Below are positions 21,501-31,763 of a stretch of DNA of 64,000 nt, in pieces (position 1 is the stretch's first letter; the number at the start of each line of letters is the position of its first letter). The position numbers were made by a program, and so were the translations under genes. The DNA is from Lichenostomus cassidix (taxonomy: Eukaryota > Chordata > Aves > Passeriformes > Meliphagidae). The notes under the pieces were generated by a model. That model did not search any database. It was given only the letters and a program-made list of their open reading frames with translations, and was not told where the DNA came from. The stretch is from NCBI GenBank assembly GCA_008360975.2, contig CM039183.1:45623850-45687849 (forward strand). Reading direction: 5' to 3'.

Positions 21501-24500
21501 AAATCATATGTAGTTTCATTTTAGTTGTTCTGCCTTCACTCCATCTATCTTTTCACTGAGTTATTTTTAAGGCTATGTACTAGAAAGCAATGGTGTTAAG
21601 GACATCTAAACTGTATTGTCAGTAATGTTCTTACCAGATCTTACTAATATTTTTAAGCCTGTGAGAGTAAATATGTAACATTTAGTTATCTCCTAACTGG
21701 TTAATTGTAGAATGTGCTTCTAAAGTGAGGCCTAAATTGCTTTCAGATTCAGAAGAAATCTCGGATGGAGATCTGTTGAAGCAATACTCATTTTCAAAAG
21801 CAAAAAGAATCAAGAAGGAGAATGATCATGATGGTCAAGCACAAAAGAGTGTGTCTGCAATACAAAGCCTTGATTCTCCAGGGAATTCCGTCACTCAAGA
21901 AAGCTCTAACTCCCTGCCCAGAGTTAGAAATAAATTTGCTTCCTTTTTACAAAGGAAAAACAAAGAGAAGGATGCTGTAATTGTTCCAGGAACAAGAAGC
22001 AGGTAGGCTTATGTCACATGTTTTCATAAGTAGCAAGATACTATTTGCTGTCCTGGTTGATAAAATAACTTGAATACTGAAAATAGGAAAAATGCTACAT
22101 CAAACTTATTTATGCAACTGTATGCATCTGAGCCAAGATGGAGGATCTTCTGCGCAAAGCATGCTAATTATCTGTGAGACAGATCATGTTAATTTTTTAC
22201 TGCAGAAGTGAAGACTGAGACTATTCATAGAAGGGTATGGCTTGCAGGGAACCTTAAAATCATCTCGTTCCAACCCATCCCCAACATTGTCAGGACATCT
22301 TTCAGTAGACCAGATTGCTCAGAGTTCCATCCAACTTGATTTTGAGCACTTCCAGGGATGGGGCATCTGCAACTTCTCTGGGCAACCTGTTCCAGTGTTG
22401 TCACCATACTCACAGTGAAGAACTTCTTCCCAATGCCTAATTTCAACCTCACTCAGCTTACGATCATTCCCTCTTGTCCTGTCAGTACATGCCCTTCTGA
22501 AAAGTCCCTCTCCAGCTCTCCTCTAGACTCCCCTGTAGATACTGCAAAGTGCTATAAGGTCTCCCTGGAGCATTCTCTTCTCCAGGCCTGACTTTCTCAG
22601 CCTGCCTTTGTAGGAGTGGTGATCCAATCCTGTGATCAATTTAATAGCCCTCAATATAATATTCAATACCTCTGGGTATCAAAATTACTTAGGAATTGGC
22701 CAGGGTTTTTTCCAGGCAAAGGACATATGGCATATCTCAAAAACAAACCAAAGGCAAATATATTATGTATAGATACATGTTTATATATATATAAATAAAG
22801 TCACATATGATAACAAATAAATATATATATAAATATTATATATAGATACACGTTTATATATATAAAAATAAATATATATATTATTTGTGGCAAATATATA
22901 AACAGTTAGTGAATACATGGACTTAAGCTGACAGGGGCTTTTTGTTTGTTTCAGTAAAGCTACACCTGGTCATACCCTGTGAAAAATACCAATCCTTATC
23001 CCATCCCATTCAGTTTACACTGCTGATCTCTGCAGCAGCACATTGAGAAAAGGGACTTTGTTAGGGTTTTTTTCATTTGTTCACATTTGGGTGCAGGTAC
23101 TTGAATTTGTTTTATAAAACATTATCACAATTAAGTCTACTATTGTGTAATTTTTATCTTAAATAATATGAATATTTTTGAGCAGTATAATTTTGCAGAG
23201 CAGTCTTAATGCTTTAGTTTTAAAGCGTACCTTTCTGACCTGAAAGTTTTTGAAAGTTTATTTTTATGTTGCATCAAAAATTAAGAGTTGTCACTGATGG
23301 TAGTTTCTTCCTAAATCTGTGCTCAGTATTTTCAGGAGCTGCTGCTATAGCATGGAAAAGAAGTTGTAAAATTCTAGTTTCACTGATAAGTGGTGCTGAA
23401 GTATTTCGCTACTGAGCAGCCTTATCACGTTTAATTAATATATTCTTAAAGTTTGTAGGATTTCTAGATGTTTCCTCTTTCATGTGAAGAACCTTCTTAG
23501 TATTTCAGTCAATGAATGACATTTTTTACAGATGCTTTTTCCTGCTTTTTTTACTGTTATTTTCTAAGTGCCTCCCTGAGGGACTTTTCCCATTGTTAAA
23601 ATAATTTGTCTGCAAGTATACCTTGAAAATAAAATTGATGGATAGAGACAATGATGGAGATGATATACCTGTTTGCATAACTTTCTTCTCCCTTGCCTTT
23701 ACCTTTTTTTTTATTTCTTAGGTTTTTCTGCAATGATACAGTTACATTTGACAGTAAAGCAAAGGATGATGATACAACTCGAGACGTTGAACAGGATTGC
23801 CAGAAACAGGAAGCAAAACATGTAGCAGAAGATATTTCTCAGTTTCCAGAAACTGAAAAATCATCAAGGACTGTCTTTACACCTCCTGGAGAAATGCAGA
23901 AAAGTTGTTTCCCGTGGTTTAGAAGTAATTCAGGAAATCTTGCTCCATCTCATAGTGCATTTTCACAGCAGTTTCACCAACAGAGAAACAACTGTGTTGT
24001 ATCACAGGAAGATCAGATTAATGGGGTAGTGTGTGATGAATCGGAGGAAGAGACCTCCCCCTTAATAGAACTGGAACAGTCATCACAGTCTCATGGGTCT
24101 TGGGAGCCATCAGAATGCAGTTTTGAGTCTTCAGAGATACTGGAAGTGTCCAACAACAATTCAAGTGCAAAGGTAAGAAAATTAGACATTATTTCAGTAT
24201 TTGTTTTCACTTTAAATTATTGAAGAAATTATGCAGTGAAGTCTCCTCCTCAGAATGGTGCCCTATAGATTATGTAGCTTGTGCTAACAAAACTTTTCTC
24301 TAAAAAGAATCACAGAATGATCATATTTCATTCTTGCCAATGCTTAACATAATTGTATTAATTGGATTGACATACTATCTTAAAGTCTGTTTTCTGGTTT
24401 TAGCTTGTCTTCACTCTTTCTGCTGCTATCACTGCAGTGGCTCATAAAAACACCTGGTAGGCAAGGTTTTGTTCTCTTTTTTTAATCCCTGAAGTACTTT

Positions 24501-27500
24501 CAGAAAGCATAGGCATGTCTTTGTAGTGTTGCTTGTTAAAAGCCTAGATTTTTTTTGTATAAATTCTTAGAACAGCTGAAAAGATTATACCTTAAAGTGC
24601 ATACATGTAGATATGAAAACTTGTGTTTACAGAAACACATGACCTGTTCTAAAACCAAATGAATTTTCTCTTTAAGGAATCTGATTCCAATTCAAAACTG
24701 GCTGATGATCAGTGTACTCTGTCTTCAGTATCTTCTGCTGTTAAAACTGACAAAAAAATTAGAGTCATAAAGACCAAGGTAAGAATTCTTTTAACTTTGA
24801 GCTGTACTAAACTCTGAAAATCAGAGTTTCTACGAGTTCATTTTAGAACTTGTAATGAAAGACTTAAGCAATGCAAATGTTGGCAAGACAAAATTATGTT
24901 CTTGTTCTTCTACATTGGGTCTGAGTTGAAATATAACCAGACCACCTATGATTGATCACATAGTTGCAACTTGTTTGGGGATTTTAAACACTTTGGCCTA
25001 AAATAAGCCGAGCTAAGGTAAAAACCCCACTTCATGTTTTATGATGTAAATTCCAGTAATGTTCACAGTTCAGATACAATCACAAGATATAACTGTAATT
25101 TGACTTCTTTGTGCTTTCTTAAATGTCTAAGAATAAACTTAGTGTTCCTTATCTTTGGGACATTTTTAAGAGCTTAATACATTTGTCTAGTTGATTAAAA
25201 ACTTTTAAGACTTATCAGCTCTGACTCTTTAGGTGGTGTCATTAGAATTGGCCAAAAGATGAATAAGTAAGAGGGAGATGTTTTCATCCTTTTATGTATA
25301 CCTCTACTACATTTTCTTGTATTCAGACTAAAACTCATAAGCTTCTCCCTGCCAAACAAGAAATAAAATAAATAGTGACATAAAATTGTAAAATAGTGAC
25401 ATCTTGTGGTTGTTGTTAGGATCCTATTGGCTGAGAAGAAATTTACATTTGTGTTTTGGAACGTTAACATTTTTCCTGCTTCTCCTCAACCAGACTGAAC
25501 AAGAAAGTCATCCTGGGATTCAGAATTTTATTACTTTGGTTTTAAAGCTATATTTAATGTTTTACTTTGTTTTGCTCACCTTTGAAAGTATTATTGGGCA
25601 AATGAATATATTAAATATTGGGGAATACACATTATGGAAGTACTGATGTAATATAAGCATCAAGTAAAAACAAAATTTCAGTGTGCTTGGAGGCTTCAGA
25701 AAACAAAAACTGCTGAAAATCTGTGAGGGCAATAGGGTTTGTTTAAAGCAAGTGGCTACTAGGAGGATTTCCCCCACTTATTTCCATGGCCATGCATTCT
25801 CTCTTCTTCCTTTACATGCTGGTAGTAGTAATTATAAGGAATTTCACCAGATATCTGCCTTGGCCAAAAACTAACTTGACAACAACGACAATGAAAAGGT
25901 CAGCTCATATCATAACTTTGGCCCACCCAGACTCTCAGACTCCTGTGAGTCGTAGCACCAGTAAGACCATAAGAGAGAGAAGGTAAAGAAGATAAGATGC
26001 ACCACTTTTGGCTCAGTTTTCTTTTAGGATTTACTAAAATCATGTTAGGATTCTTCTTAGGACCCTGCAAGTGTAAAACAAGGGAAGTGTTTGCTGGTGT
26101 AAAGTACAGTAGAAGATACCAAATGGAATAATGAGTTCCAGATTTAGGGAAGAAACAGCTAATCACTTAAAGCATAATTAATATTCAGCTTACCAAAATC
26201 AGAATAAGCTATGTAGATTACCTGTAGAGAAGTTTAATAACTGGGGGAGGCAATCTGAGAACTTTGTCAGCTTACTCTGATTCCAATCCAAAATACTAAG
26301 TGCTGCCTACTCAATTCTAATACCAAAACTAATAGAAGCTTTTTACTAGCAAGTGCCTATGTGATACTGAGCTCCCTAAGACCTCATGTTTTCTTCTGTG
26401 ATACTATTTCAGCTGTGGTTTTTACTGCTAATTATTTTTCACAATTGTGGTGAGCTCAGCAAAGAGGCTAATGTTGATAATAGAAAAGAGCATTCTGCTC
26501 TGGCTTTAAGTTTCATAGCAGGTGTTCACCATGCTGCTTTGCCTACTTTTGGATTAGCTAACTTAAATGATAACTCTGATGTAATTCAGTCCTACAGAGA
26601 TACGTAGGATTTTGGTAACTTCATGTGTTGCAAAAAGGCTGAGGTAATAGATAAAAAGCAAAATACAATAAAGGAGGGAGTTTTAAGATTTTATTTTATT
26701 CTTCCTACTATTCTTGTTCCAATTTTTAGCTTATATTTTAAACACTTTTTTCCCCTCCTTGAAATACCAAGATCTGCCTAGTATACTTAGGTAGAAATGA
26801 TGTCATTTCAATAACAGAATCATTAAGGTTGGAAAAGACCTTTATGGTCAGGTCTAGCTGTCAACCCAGCACCACTATGTTCACCATTGAGCTGTATTCT
26901 AAAGTGCCATATCTATGTGATTTTTGAACACTTCTAGGAATCATGATCCTACCACTTCTCTGGGAAGCCTGTTCCAATGCTTTACAACCCTTTGCAGGAA
27001 GAAATTTTTCCTAATATCCAATCTAAACCTCCCCTGGTGCAACTTGAGGCCATTTCCTCTTGTCCTGTTGCTGGTTGCCTGGGAGAAGAGGTCAACCCCC
27101 AGCTGGCTACAGCCTCCTTTCAGGCAGTTGTAGAGAGTGATAAAGTCACCCCTGAGCCTCCTTTTCTCCAGGCTAAACAACACCAGTTCCTTCAGCTGCT
27201 CATCATAAGACTTGTGCTCTAAGCCCTTCACCAGCTCCATTGCCTATGTCTGGACTTATTCCAGTGCCTCAATGTCTTTCCTCTAGTGAGGGAATTAAAA
27301 ACTGAACGCAATATTTGAGGTGCAAAAAAATATATGTGTGTGGTGGGGGGATGGCAAAATGCCATGATATTTTGTAAAGAACTAAGTTGTGAATTCTCTT
27401 TGAAGAAAAGGCTGCTGAAATGTTCAAACTTAAGTCTGGTTGCTTTTAAGAGAGAGAGATTCTGGCTAAGCACAGCTTTTCTGAATTTCTGGTATAGAAA

Positions 27501-29864
27501 CTGTATAAGAAGGTCCAGGTAGAGGTCTAATGAATCCTTTGGGTTGTTGCACTCTTACCTGTGCTCTTGCTTAAGTATCACAGAGAGCAATACCAGAGAG
27601 TTGCTTCTGTTAAAATTCTAAAAGGTGACATGACATGAGAGCAAAATAAATAGTCTTGAAACAGATAAAAAAAAAAAATCAGTAGATTTTTTAAACTGCA
27701 TTCAAAAGAAATGAGTATTTACAACCTTTTAGAATACAAAAACTTATGAAAGCTGGTTTGCCAGATCTTACAGCTGTAGTATGTCTCGTGTTCGAGATGC
27801 CATTTTTTTAGATTACAGATGCTATCTAAATATACTTTGTTGTAGCATATCAGATTGCGCTATCTCAACACAATGTAAAGCACTTTATTTTTTTCATTAC
27901 AAGCTTTGCAGCATAATATCTGTTGTTTGCAGGTTGTCATTTTAACCATATGTACTGCAATGTTAAAATCACACAGGTTCCTGGATTACGTAAATCCAGT
28001 AATATAAAGTCACATATGATAACAAAGCTCAAGCCATTGATACCAGCTAAAGTAAGTGGACTAAGCAGGAAACTGTCACCTGTGCAGAAGGGAAAGGACT
28101 GTGATACTGAAAATAAGCTGGGACTGCAAACCACCATTGGTGAACTCTGGAAAAGCTTCCAATTTAAAAGGTGAGTTGCTTTAACCCTTTATATAGTACC
28201 ATGTGTATTTTATTCCCAAAGAAACAATTTTCAAAGCAGACTCTGCTCATGTTCTCCATACAATTCATACAATCCATATAAATAAGCATAATAGCTCAAG
28301 ATTAGGTATTTTCTACATTCAATTTATAACTTCCTAAGCTTGATATAAACATGAAGCATGGCTTTTGGTAAATATGTTCTTAGAATTACTTCTTTCTAAC
28401 CAGGGAAAACTGTCAGCTAAAACTAATTTTCTGAATTTTATTGATTATTATATTTAGTTTACCATAATTAATGTTAAAATCAGTGCCATTGTTTGGCATC
28501 AAACACCAAAAGTAATTTCTTGACCTAAATGCAAAAGCTGCATAAAAGTTGCTAAATTTAATTGAATACAAGGTTGCTTCTATTTAACTCTGTGTCACTC
28601 ACATTTGGAGGTGGCTGACTGTCAGAAGTGTTCTGCTTTCAAGATGATTGTGAATTGATGGAATATTTCTGTTAGCTGGAGTATCTGGTTACCAGAGACA
28701 TTTTTGCACATTATAAAATGCTTTTCCTTGTGCAGATGACTTGTCTAACTTGAAGTTTCTGCAAATAGATTCAAGGTTTGAGCTTGAAGGGCGACTGTTA
28801 TTTTTTAAAAGTAAAACAGGACCTGAAGTGTAGGTATTCTAACTCACACTATCTCCATGGGCTCAGGTAAAAACTTCTGGTGCAAAGTTTTCACAGCTTT
28901 AAGTAACAATCTCAACTTTGAATAAGTCTTTTTCAAGTAAAACTATTTTCACTAACTGAAATGTGAAATGAAATGTGAGTAGGCCAAAGGTTTTCTTTTG
29001 CAGTGTTGATACTGGTGAGCATGTGTTCACTCAGATGAATATATTTTAGTAAGTTTGGGCCTTAGGGCAGGTTATTATGAACATCCAACTGATTTTTGTT
29101 TTAAAAAAATTGTGGTTTTTAACATTTTTAGAAATCTTACTTTTTATTATCCTCTTTATGTGGTGTAAGAATGACAGACAGTTTCAAGGAGGAAATGAAA
29201 GTGTTTGTGTATTTATTGCTTGACCTCTTGTGAATGTCTGACCAGGGTTGCTCACAGTGAGAAAATTCATATATTCTGATTTGTCAGAATACAGGCAGAC
29301 AGAACAGCGTGACCTAGATGGCACTCTCTGCTGATGGTTGCAAACTAGGCTCTCACCATGCACATTTTATCCATCCAATTTTGGCTGATTTGTAACTTTT
29401 GGGTGATTATACATATTTTTGTATTACTTACTTCTATGTAAGTAATGGTTTATTAAGTTTTAGGGGATTATTTTCTTAATACATCACAAAATTGGGTTTT
29501 TAACTGCTAGGACTTGCTTAGTTCTGAATATTCTCTTTATTTTTTCAGATTTTAAGATGTTTCTAAATTTCTTACTCTTAGATAGAGTGGGTAGTTAGGT
29601 AAGGGGTCTTGCTGTGTTTTAACCCATATGTTTAACCCATATGTTCTTACTGGCCTGTGCATAAACACACAAATTATCATAACATTCTTTGGTTTTGTTT
29701 TTGTCTTTGTGTTTTTGTACAGGGAGTATGAAAAACTTCCTTCTTGTAGAAAGTCAGATCCTTTGTCTCCAATCAAAGATAATATACAGCTCACTCCAGA
29801 AACAGAAGAAGAAATCTTTAATCATCTGGAACGTAGTCATGTTCAGAGAGCTATATTCCAATGA
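12425..29864 (+). CDS. EXO1: Exonuclease 1 (whole gene, 13 coding exons)
   Basis: Joined exons: 12425-12585, 14955-15074, 15957-16080, 16847-16984, 17198-17410, 18725-18912, 19873-19969, 20561-20768, 21747-22002, 23722-24172, 24677-24778, 27977-28170, 29723-29864. All introns are GT-AG and all phases join, giving 2394 bases and 797 aa (human about 846). EXO1 is a nuclear 5'-3' double-strand DNA exonuclease and flap endonuclease of the FEN1/XPG family, acting in mismatch repair with MutS-alpha and MLH1 and in end resection. The nuclease core is almost colinear with human. Metal-binding acidic residues are at D30, D78, E150, D152, D171, D173 and D225. The C-terminal half is divergent and Ser/Glu-rich. 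A PIP-box-like QTTIGELW lies at 737-744, and the end VQRAIFQ matches human. One CR1 lies in each of introns 1, 6, 9 and 11. Confidence 0.98.
12800..12900. repeat. AT-rich low-complexity tract (TATTATTTAT type)
   Basis: Imperfect repetition of TATT, ATTTA and TATCTA words, with no coding potential. It begins about 200 bases into EXO1 intron 1. Confidence 0.8.
13330..13615 (-). mobile_element. CR1 LINE 3' fragment
   Basis: The plus strand reads AGGTTGGAAAGGACC near the start, the complement of the CR1 3' end, then TCCAGAGAAGGAAGAGACTC and CTCTGGTCAACCTGTTTCAA, as in the CR1 3' coding end. The element is therefore on the minus strand, 5'-truncated and degraded, in EXO1 intron 1. Confidence 0.85.
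14955..15074 (+). CDS. EXO1: EXO1 coding exon 2
   Basis: Encodes [20 protein letters not shown] then [18 protein letters not shown], with metal ligand D78 in VFDG. The acceptor is CAATTCAG and the donor GAGA/GTAAGT. It ends in phase 2. Confidence 0.97.
15075..16846 (+). other. EXO1: EXO1 introns 2 and 3 (exon 3 lies between)
   Basis: Intron 2 is 15075-15956 and intron 3 is 16081-16846. Both are AT-rich with normal GT-AG ends. I recognise no repeat or RNA gene in them. Confidence 0.8.
15957..16080 (+). CDS. EXO1: EXO1 coding exon 3
   Basis: Encodes [20 protein letters not shown], then [21 protein letters not shown], the helical arch region between the N and I nuclease motifs (about residues 95-135). 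Flanked by TCTTTCTTTTAG and GTAAGT. Confidence 0.97.
16847..16984 (+). CDS. EXO1: EXO1 coding exon 4
   Basis: Encodes the core of the XPG-I domain: [13 protein letters not shown] (E150, D152) and [14 protein letters not shown] (D171, D173), all metal-site residues intact. 46 codons, phase 0 at both ends. Confidence 0.98.
17198..17410 (+). CDS. EXO1: EXO1 coding exon 5
   Basis: Encodes 71 codons ending NNPDIIK. It includes [20 protein letters not shown], with metal ligand D225 and the helix-two-turn-helix that binds duplex DNA. Phase 0 at both ends. The preceding intron is short (213 bp). Confidence 0.98.
17411..18724 (+). other. EXO1: EXO1 intron 5
   Basis: A 1.3-kb intron with consensus ends (AAG/GTAAAC and TTTTTTGACAG). 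I see no recognisable element inside. Confidence 0.85.
18725..18912 (+). CDS. EXO1: EXO1 coding exon 6
   Basis: Encodes [20 protein letters not shown] then [18 protein letters not shown], the end of the nuclease core. The donor is inside GGACG/GTATCC. Reading through the donor gives only YPLC and a stop, confirming that the splice is needed. Confidence 0.97.
18913..19872 (+). other. EXO1: EXO1 intron 6
   Basis: A 960-bp intron that carries the plus-strand CR1 tail at 19440-19705, ending about 170 bp before the weak exon 7 acceptor. Confidence 0.85.
19440..19705 (+). mobile_element. CR1 LINE 3' tail
   Basis: The plus strand reads [16 protein letters not shown] and later [15 protein letters not shown], the typical translated end of some CR1 subfamilies, followed by GGTCTTTTCCAACC and TTATTCTATT, the CR1 3' terminus. 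It is truncated at its 5' end. Confidence 0.85.
19873..19969 (+). CDS. EXO1: EXO1 coding exon 7
   Basis: A 97-bp exon encoding [20 protein letters not shown] then [12 protein letters not shown], aligned with the human DDSIALQIALGN segment. The acceptor (GGGAACAG) has a weak pyrimidine tract, but phase and homology are clear. Confidence 0.95.
19970..21746 (+). other. EXO1: EXO1 introns 7 and 8 (exon 8 lies between)
   Basis: Intron 7 is 19970-20560 and intron 8 is 20769-21746. Both are AT-rich; I recognise nothing in them beyond the splice sites. Confidence 0.8.
20561..20768 (+). CDS. EXO1: EXO1 coding exon 8
   Basis: Encodes [20 protein letters not shown] through [20 protein letters not shown], the start of the poorly structured C-terminal half. 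The acceptor is a tandem CAGCAG (NAGNAG), so isoforms with or without one glutamine are possible. It ends in phase 1. Confidence 0.96.
21747..22002 (+). CDS. EXO1: EXO1 coding exon 9
   Basis: Encodes [20 protein letters not shown], then later [20 protein letters not shown] and VIVPGTRSR. The RNKFA-FLQRKN segment is the best-conserved patch of the C-terminal half. KRIKK and similar basic runs may serve as nuclear localisation signals. Confidence 0.96.
22225..22665 (-). mobile_element. CR1 LINE 3' fragment
   Basis: The plus strand reads ATCTCGTTCCAACCCATCC, GGGCAACCTGTTCCAGTG, AAGAACTTCTTCCCAATG and TCTTCTCCAGGCCTGA, the complement of a CR1 3' coding end. It is one of the better-preserved copies in the window but lacks its 5' half. 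Confidence 0.9.
22765..22885. repeat. TA/ATAA microsatellite with imperfect duplication
   Basis: Two related segments, each starting TATAGATACA and GTTTATATATATA, follow one another about 72 bases apart. The first contains a non-repetitive insert (22795-22817) identical to EXO1 exon 12 sequence. Confidence 0.85.
23722..24172 (+). CDS. EXO1: EXO1 coding exon 10 (largest, 451 bp)
   Basis: Encodes residues 502-652, starting FFCNDTVTF (human RFFCSSDST). It is Ser/Glu-rich, acidic and divergent. [15 protein letters not shown] aligns with the human SPPTLGTLRSCFSW segment. Several SQ pairs are possible ATM/ATR sites, as known for mammalian EXO1. Its extra acidic stretch ends [18 protein letters not shown]. 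Confidence 0.95.
24677..24778 (+). CDS. EXO1: EXO1 coding exon 11
   Basis: A 34-codon exon: [20 protein letters not shown] then [14 protein letters not shown]. It corresponds to the human DSDSEESDCNIKLLDSQ region. Phase 0 at both ends, so skipping it would keep the frame. Confidence 0.93.
24779..27976 (+). other. EXO1: EXO1 intron 11
   Basis: The longest EXO1 intron (3.2 kb). It holds the CR1 at 26812-27322. The rest is unrecognised and AT-rich. The shorter intron 10 (24173-24676) likewise holds nothing I recognise. Confidence 0.85.
26812..27322 (-). mobile_element. CR1 LINE 3' end, well preserved
   Basis: A 99-codon open frame on the minus strand (27240-26941) reads [20 protein letters not shown], then [20 protein letters not shown] and WNRLPREVV, the canonical C-terminus of CR1 ORF2. 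The plus strand starts AACAGAATCATTAAGGTTGG, the complement of the CR1 3' terminus. The intact frame over about 100 codons suggests a relatively young insertion compared with the others here. Confidence 0.95.
27977..28170 (+). CDS. EXO1: EXO1 coding exon 12
   Basis: Encodes [20 protein letters not shown] through [28 protein letters not shown] matches the PCNA-interaction (PIP-like) motif of human EXO1. Bases 28004-28026 are repeated exactly in intron 9 (22795-22817). Confidence 0.97.
28171..29722 (+). other. EXO1: EXO1 intron 12
   Basis: A 1.55-kb AT-rich intron. It includes a 13-bp tandem duplication (TTTAACCCATATG, 29618-29643) about 80 bp before the acceptor. No mobile element was recognised. 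Confidence 0.85.
29723..29864 (+). CDS. EXO1: EXO1 coding exon 13 and stop
   Basis: Encodes [20 protein letters not shown], then [20 protein letters not shown] and QRAIFQ, followed by TGA at 29862-29864. The end matches the human C-terminus closely. Confidence 0.97.
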
Positions 29865-30041
29865 ACTGCATGCTCTTCACAATGGGATGGGTTTTTAATC
29901 ATTGTCAAAATTTACCTTTTGGATATTTCATCAATATAGAAAAGCTGCTTTGAAAACCAGCAATATAACTTAGTCTGACTAGTGATTTATCATCTCTTTT
30001 ATAAAAGCATGAGTTCAAAAGTACAGTTCTATACAGACTGG

Positions 30042-30047
30042 AATAAA
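30042..30047 (+). terminator. EXO1: Possible EXO1 polyadenylation signal
   Basis: AATAAA lies 178 bases after the EXO1 stop codon, the first canonical hexamer downstream. Assignment is by position and motif; later sites could also be used. Confidence 0.5.
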
Positions 30048-31728
30048 ATAATTCAGATTCCTGTGTTCTCTTGTTCAAAGTCCCCATGCTAAACTTTTCT
30101 CCAAACACTTTCTGAGTTGCCCCTGGGCATTATGTAGGTCTCACATACAATCCAAATTTCTACAACAGCAGTAGAACAAGTTTGTGTCTTGATTTTTAAT
30201 AATTAATTTTTTTTTCGTCTTTCTTCTTTCCTCTTGAGGCTAATCTGGCTTCAAGACATATTTCAACACTGTTCAGTGTTCATAACAGTCTGCAATATAC
30301 TTCCTGTACTCTGATAGCTATTTCTTTTCACTATAAGGTAAGAAAGATCTGCTCTCTCAGCAGTTGACTTTCTGTTAGATACAGTCGTGTTGGTGGTGGC
30401 AATAACTTGGGACCTTTAGAAAGGAATATCACAAATATCTTGTCCCCAAATTCTCACATTAGTAGAATTATATCCAAAAAAATATGGTGAGTGCTCCTCT
30501 GTTTAACCTGCCTATTTCACATTTGTATTCTTCTCCAACAACAGACGCCTAAAATGCCAGTCCTCAGAGGCAGAGTTACAAAATAGCATTGTCATCACAA
30601 CAGGCCAAGCTTCAGTGTTCAACTGAAGGGAAAGAATCCAGGAGACTAGGGTCCTTGCTATGTTTGACTGTATTACTGTGGAATAGTATGATGGGATTTG
30701 AGACTTCTATGTTGCAAATCAGGATTAGAGTCAGTGTAAAGGTATGTCTGTTTTTTTCTATTTTTAGGAATGGATAGTATTTCTTTCTGCAGCAGATGGA
30801 GGTAGAGAAGGATATCTTAACCTGTGAAATGTATCTTTTCTGTTCCTGAGATTAATGCTTTCCCTCAGCCTTTGAACTTTTTGCAAGAATTTCAAGTTTG
30901 AAATTACCTATGAGAGGCAGGAGTTTTGTAGGTTGTACTTTTTTTCTAAGAGAATTTCCATCTATGAAACTAAGGTGACCACCTGAATTCCATTACAAAG
31001 AAGCTGCTTAAAAGAGTATGTTATGCATACATTTGTGGGATTTGCCCTCTTATTTCCACATTTGTGTTGAAGGTATGGGATACAAGGAATTGAAGCAATG
31101 ATGCTCTAGGACACACGTCCTCTCATATGTGCACCACTAGAAAATCCCTCCTGGTGCAAATCAGATTTTTTAATGTTGAGCTTCAGTGAGAATTATCTCT
31201 GGTATGATATTACAAATAGTCCAGGGTAAATGTTTGCTGCTTTAGTGGATCATCATAAGAGACAAAATACTTGTTTTTGTGTTATCAAGGACAGGTAATT
31301 TTAAGGGATTACTTTTTGTGCAAGCTACATTCTATTCAAGCTACATTGAAAATACCTCTGCATAGTTTCTGATTTGTGTTTTGCAGGTCTTGGGTACTGG
31401 CTTCACATTACAGGGGATTCTTCTCAGGAATAGAGGCATCTCTTACATTATATGTAACATATGTAAGCATATAATAGCATTTAAGTTTTATACTTTCAAT
31501 ATGGAGTTATTGTGTTGGTGTTTGGTTTATGGAAGGTACAATAATATATGCAAATGAAATGGTGCAAGACTGTGTTCCTGAGTAAATAGGGTAGGGTAAT
31601 ATTCCATAGTAAAAATTATTAAGGAGCAAAATAGGAGAAATTATTATAGGTTATGATGGCCTGGGGAAGATAAAATATAATACAATGAAAAGCAAAAAGA
31701 AATAAAATATGGAGGAGGGAGAGTTTGG

Positions 31729-31731
<3 letters not shown>

Positions 31732-31760
<29 letters not shown>
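31732..31760. repeat. Poly-T run (29 bases)
   Basis: An uninterrupted run of T. On the minus strand it is poly-A and might mark the tail of a retroposed transcript, but the flanking sequence (31761 onwards) is not recognisable. Confidence 0.9.

Positions 31761-31763
<3 letters not shown>

Larger units (their letters stand above)
22003..23721 (+). other. EXO1: EXO1 intron 9
   Basis: A 1.7-kb intron with a CR1 (22225-22665) followed by an AT microsatellite (22765-22885). The microsatellite carries the 23-bp match to exon 12. The acceptor has a long pyrimidine tract (CCTTTTTTTTTATTTCTTAG). Confidence 0.85.

Noticed and set aside
26941..27240. 99-codon minus-strand frame in EXO1 intron 11.
   Set aside because: It is the C-terminus of CR1 ORF2, not a host gene.
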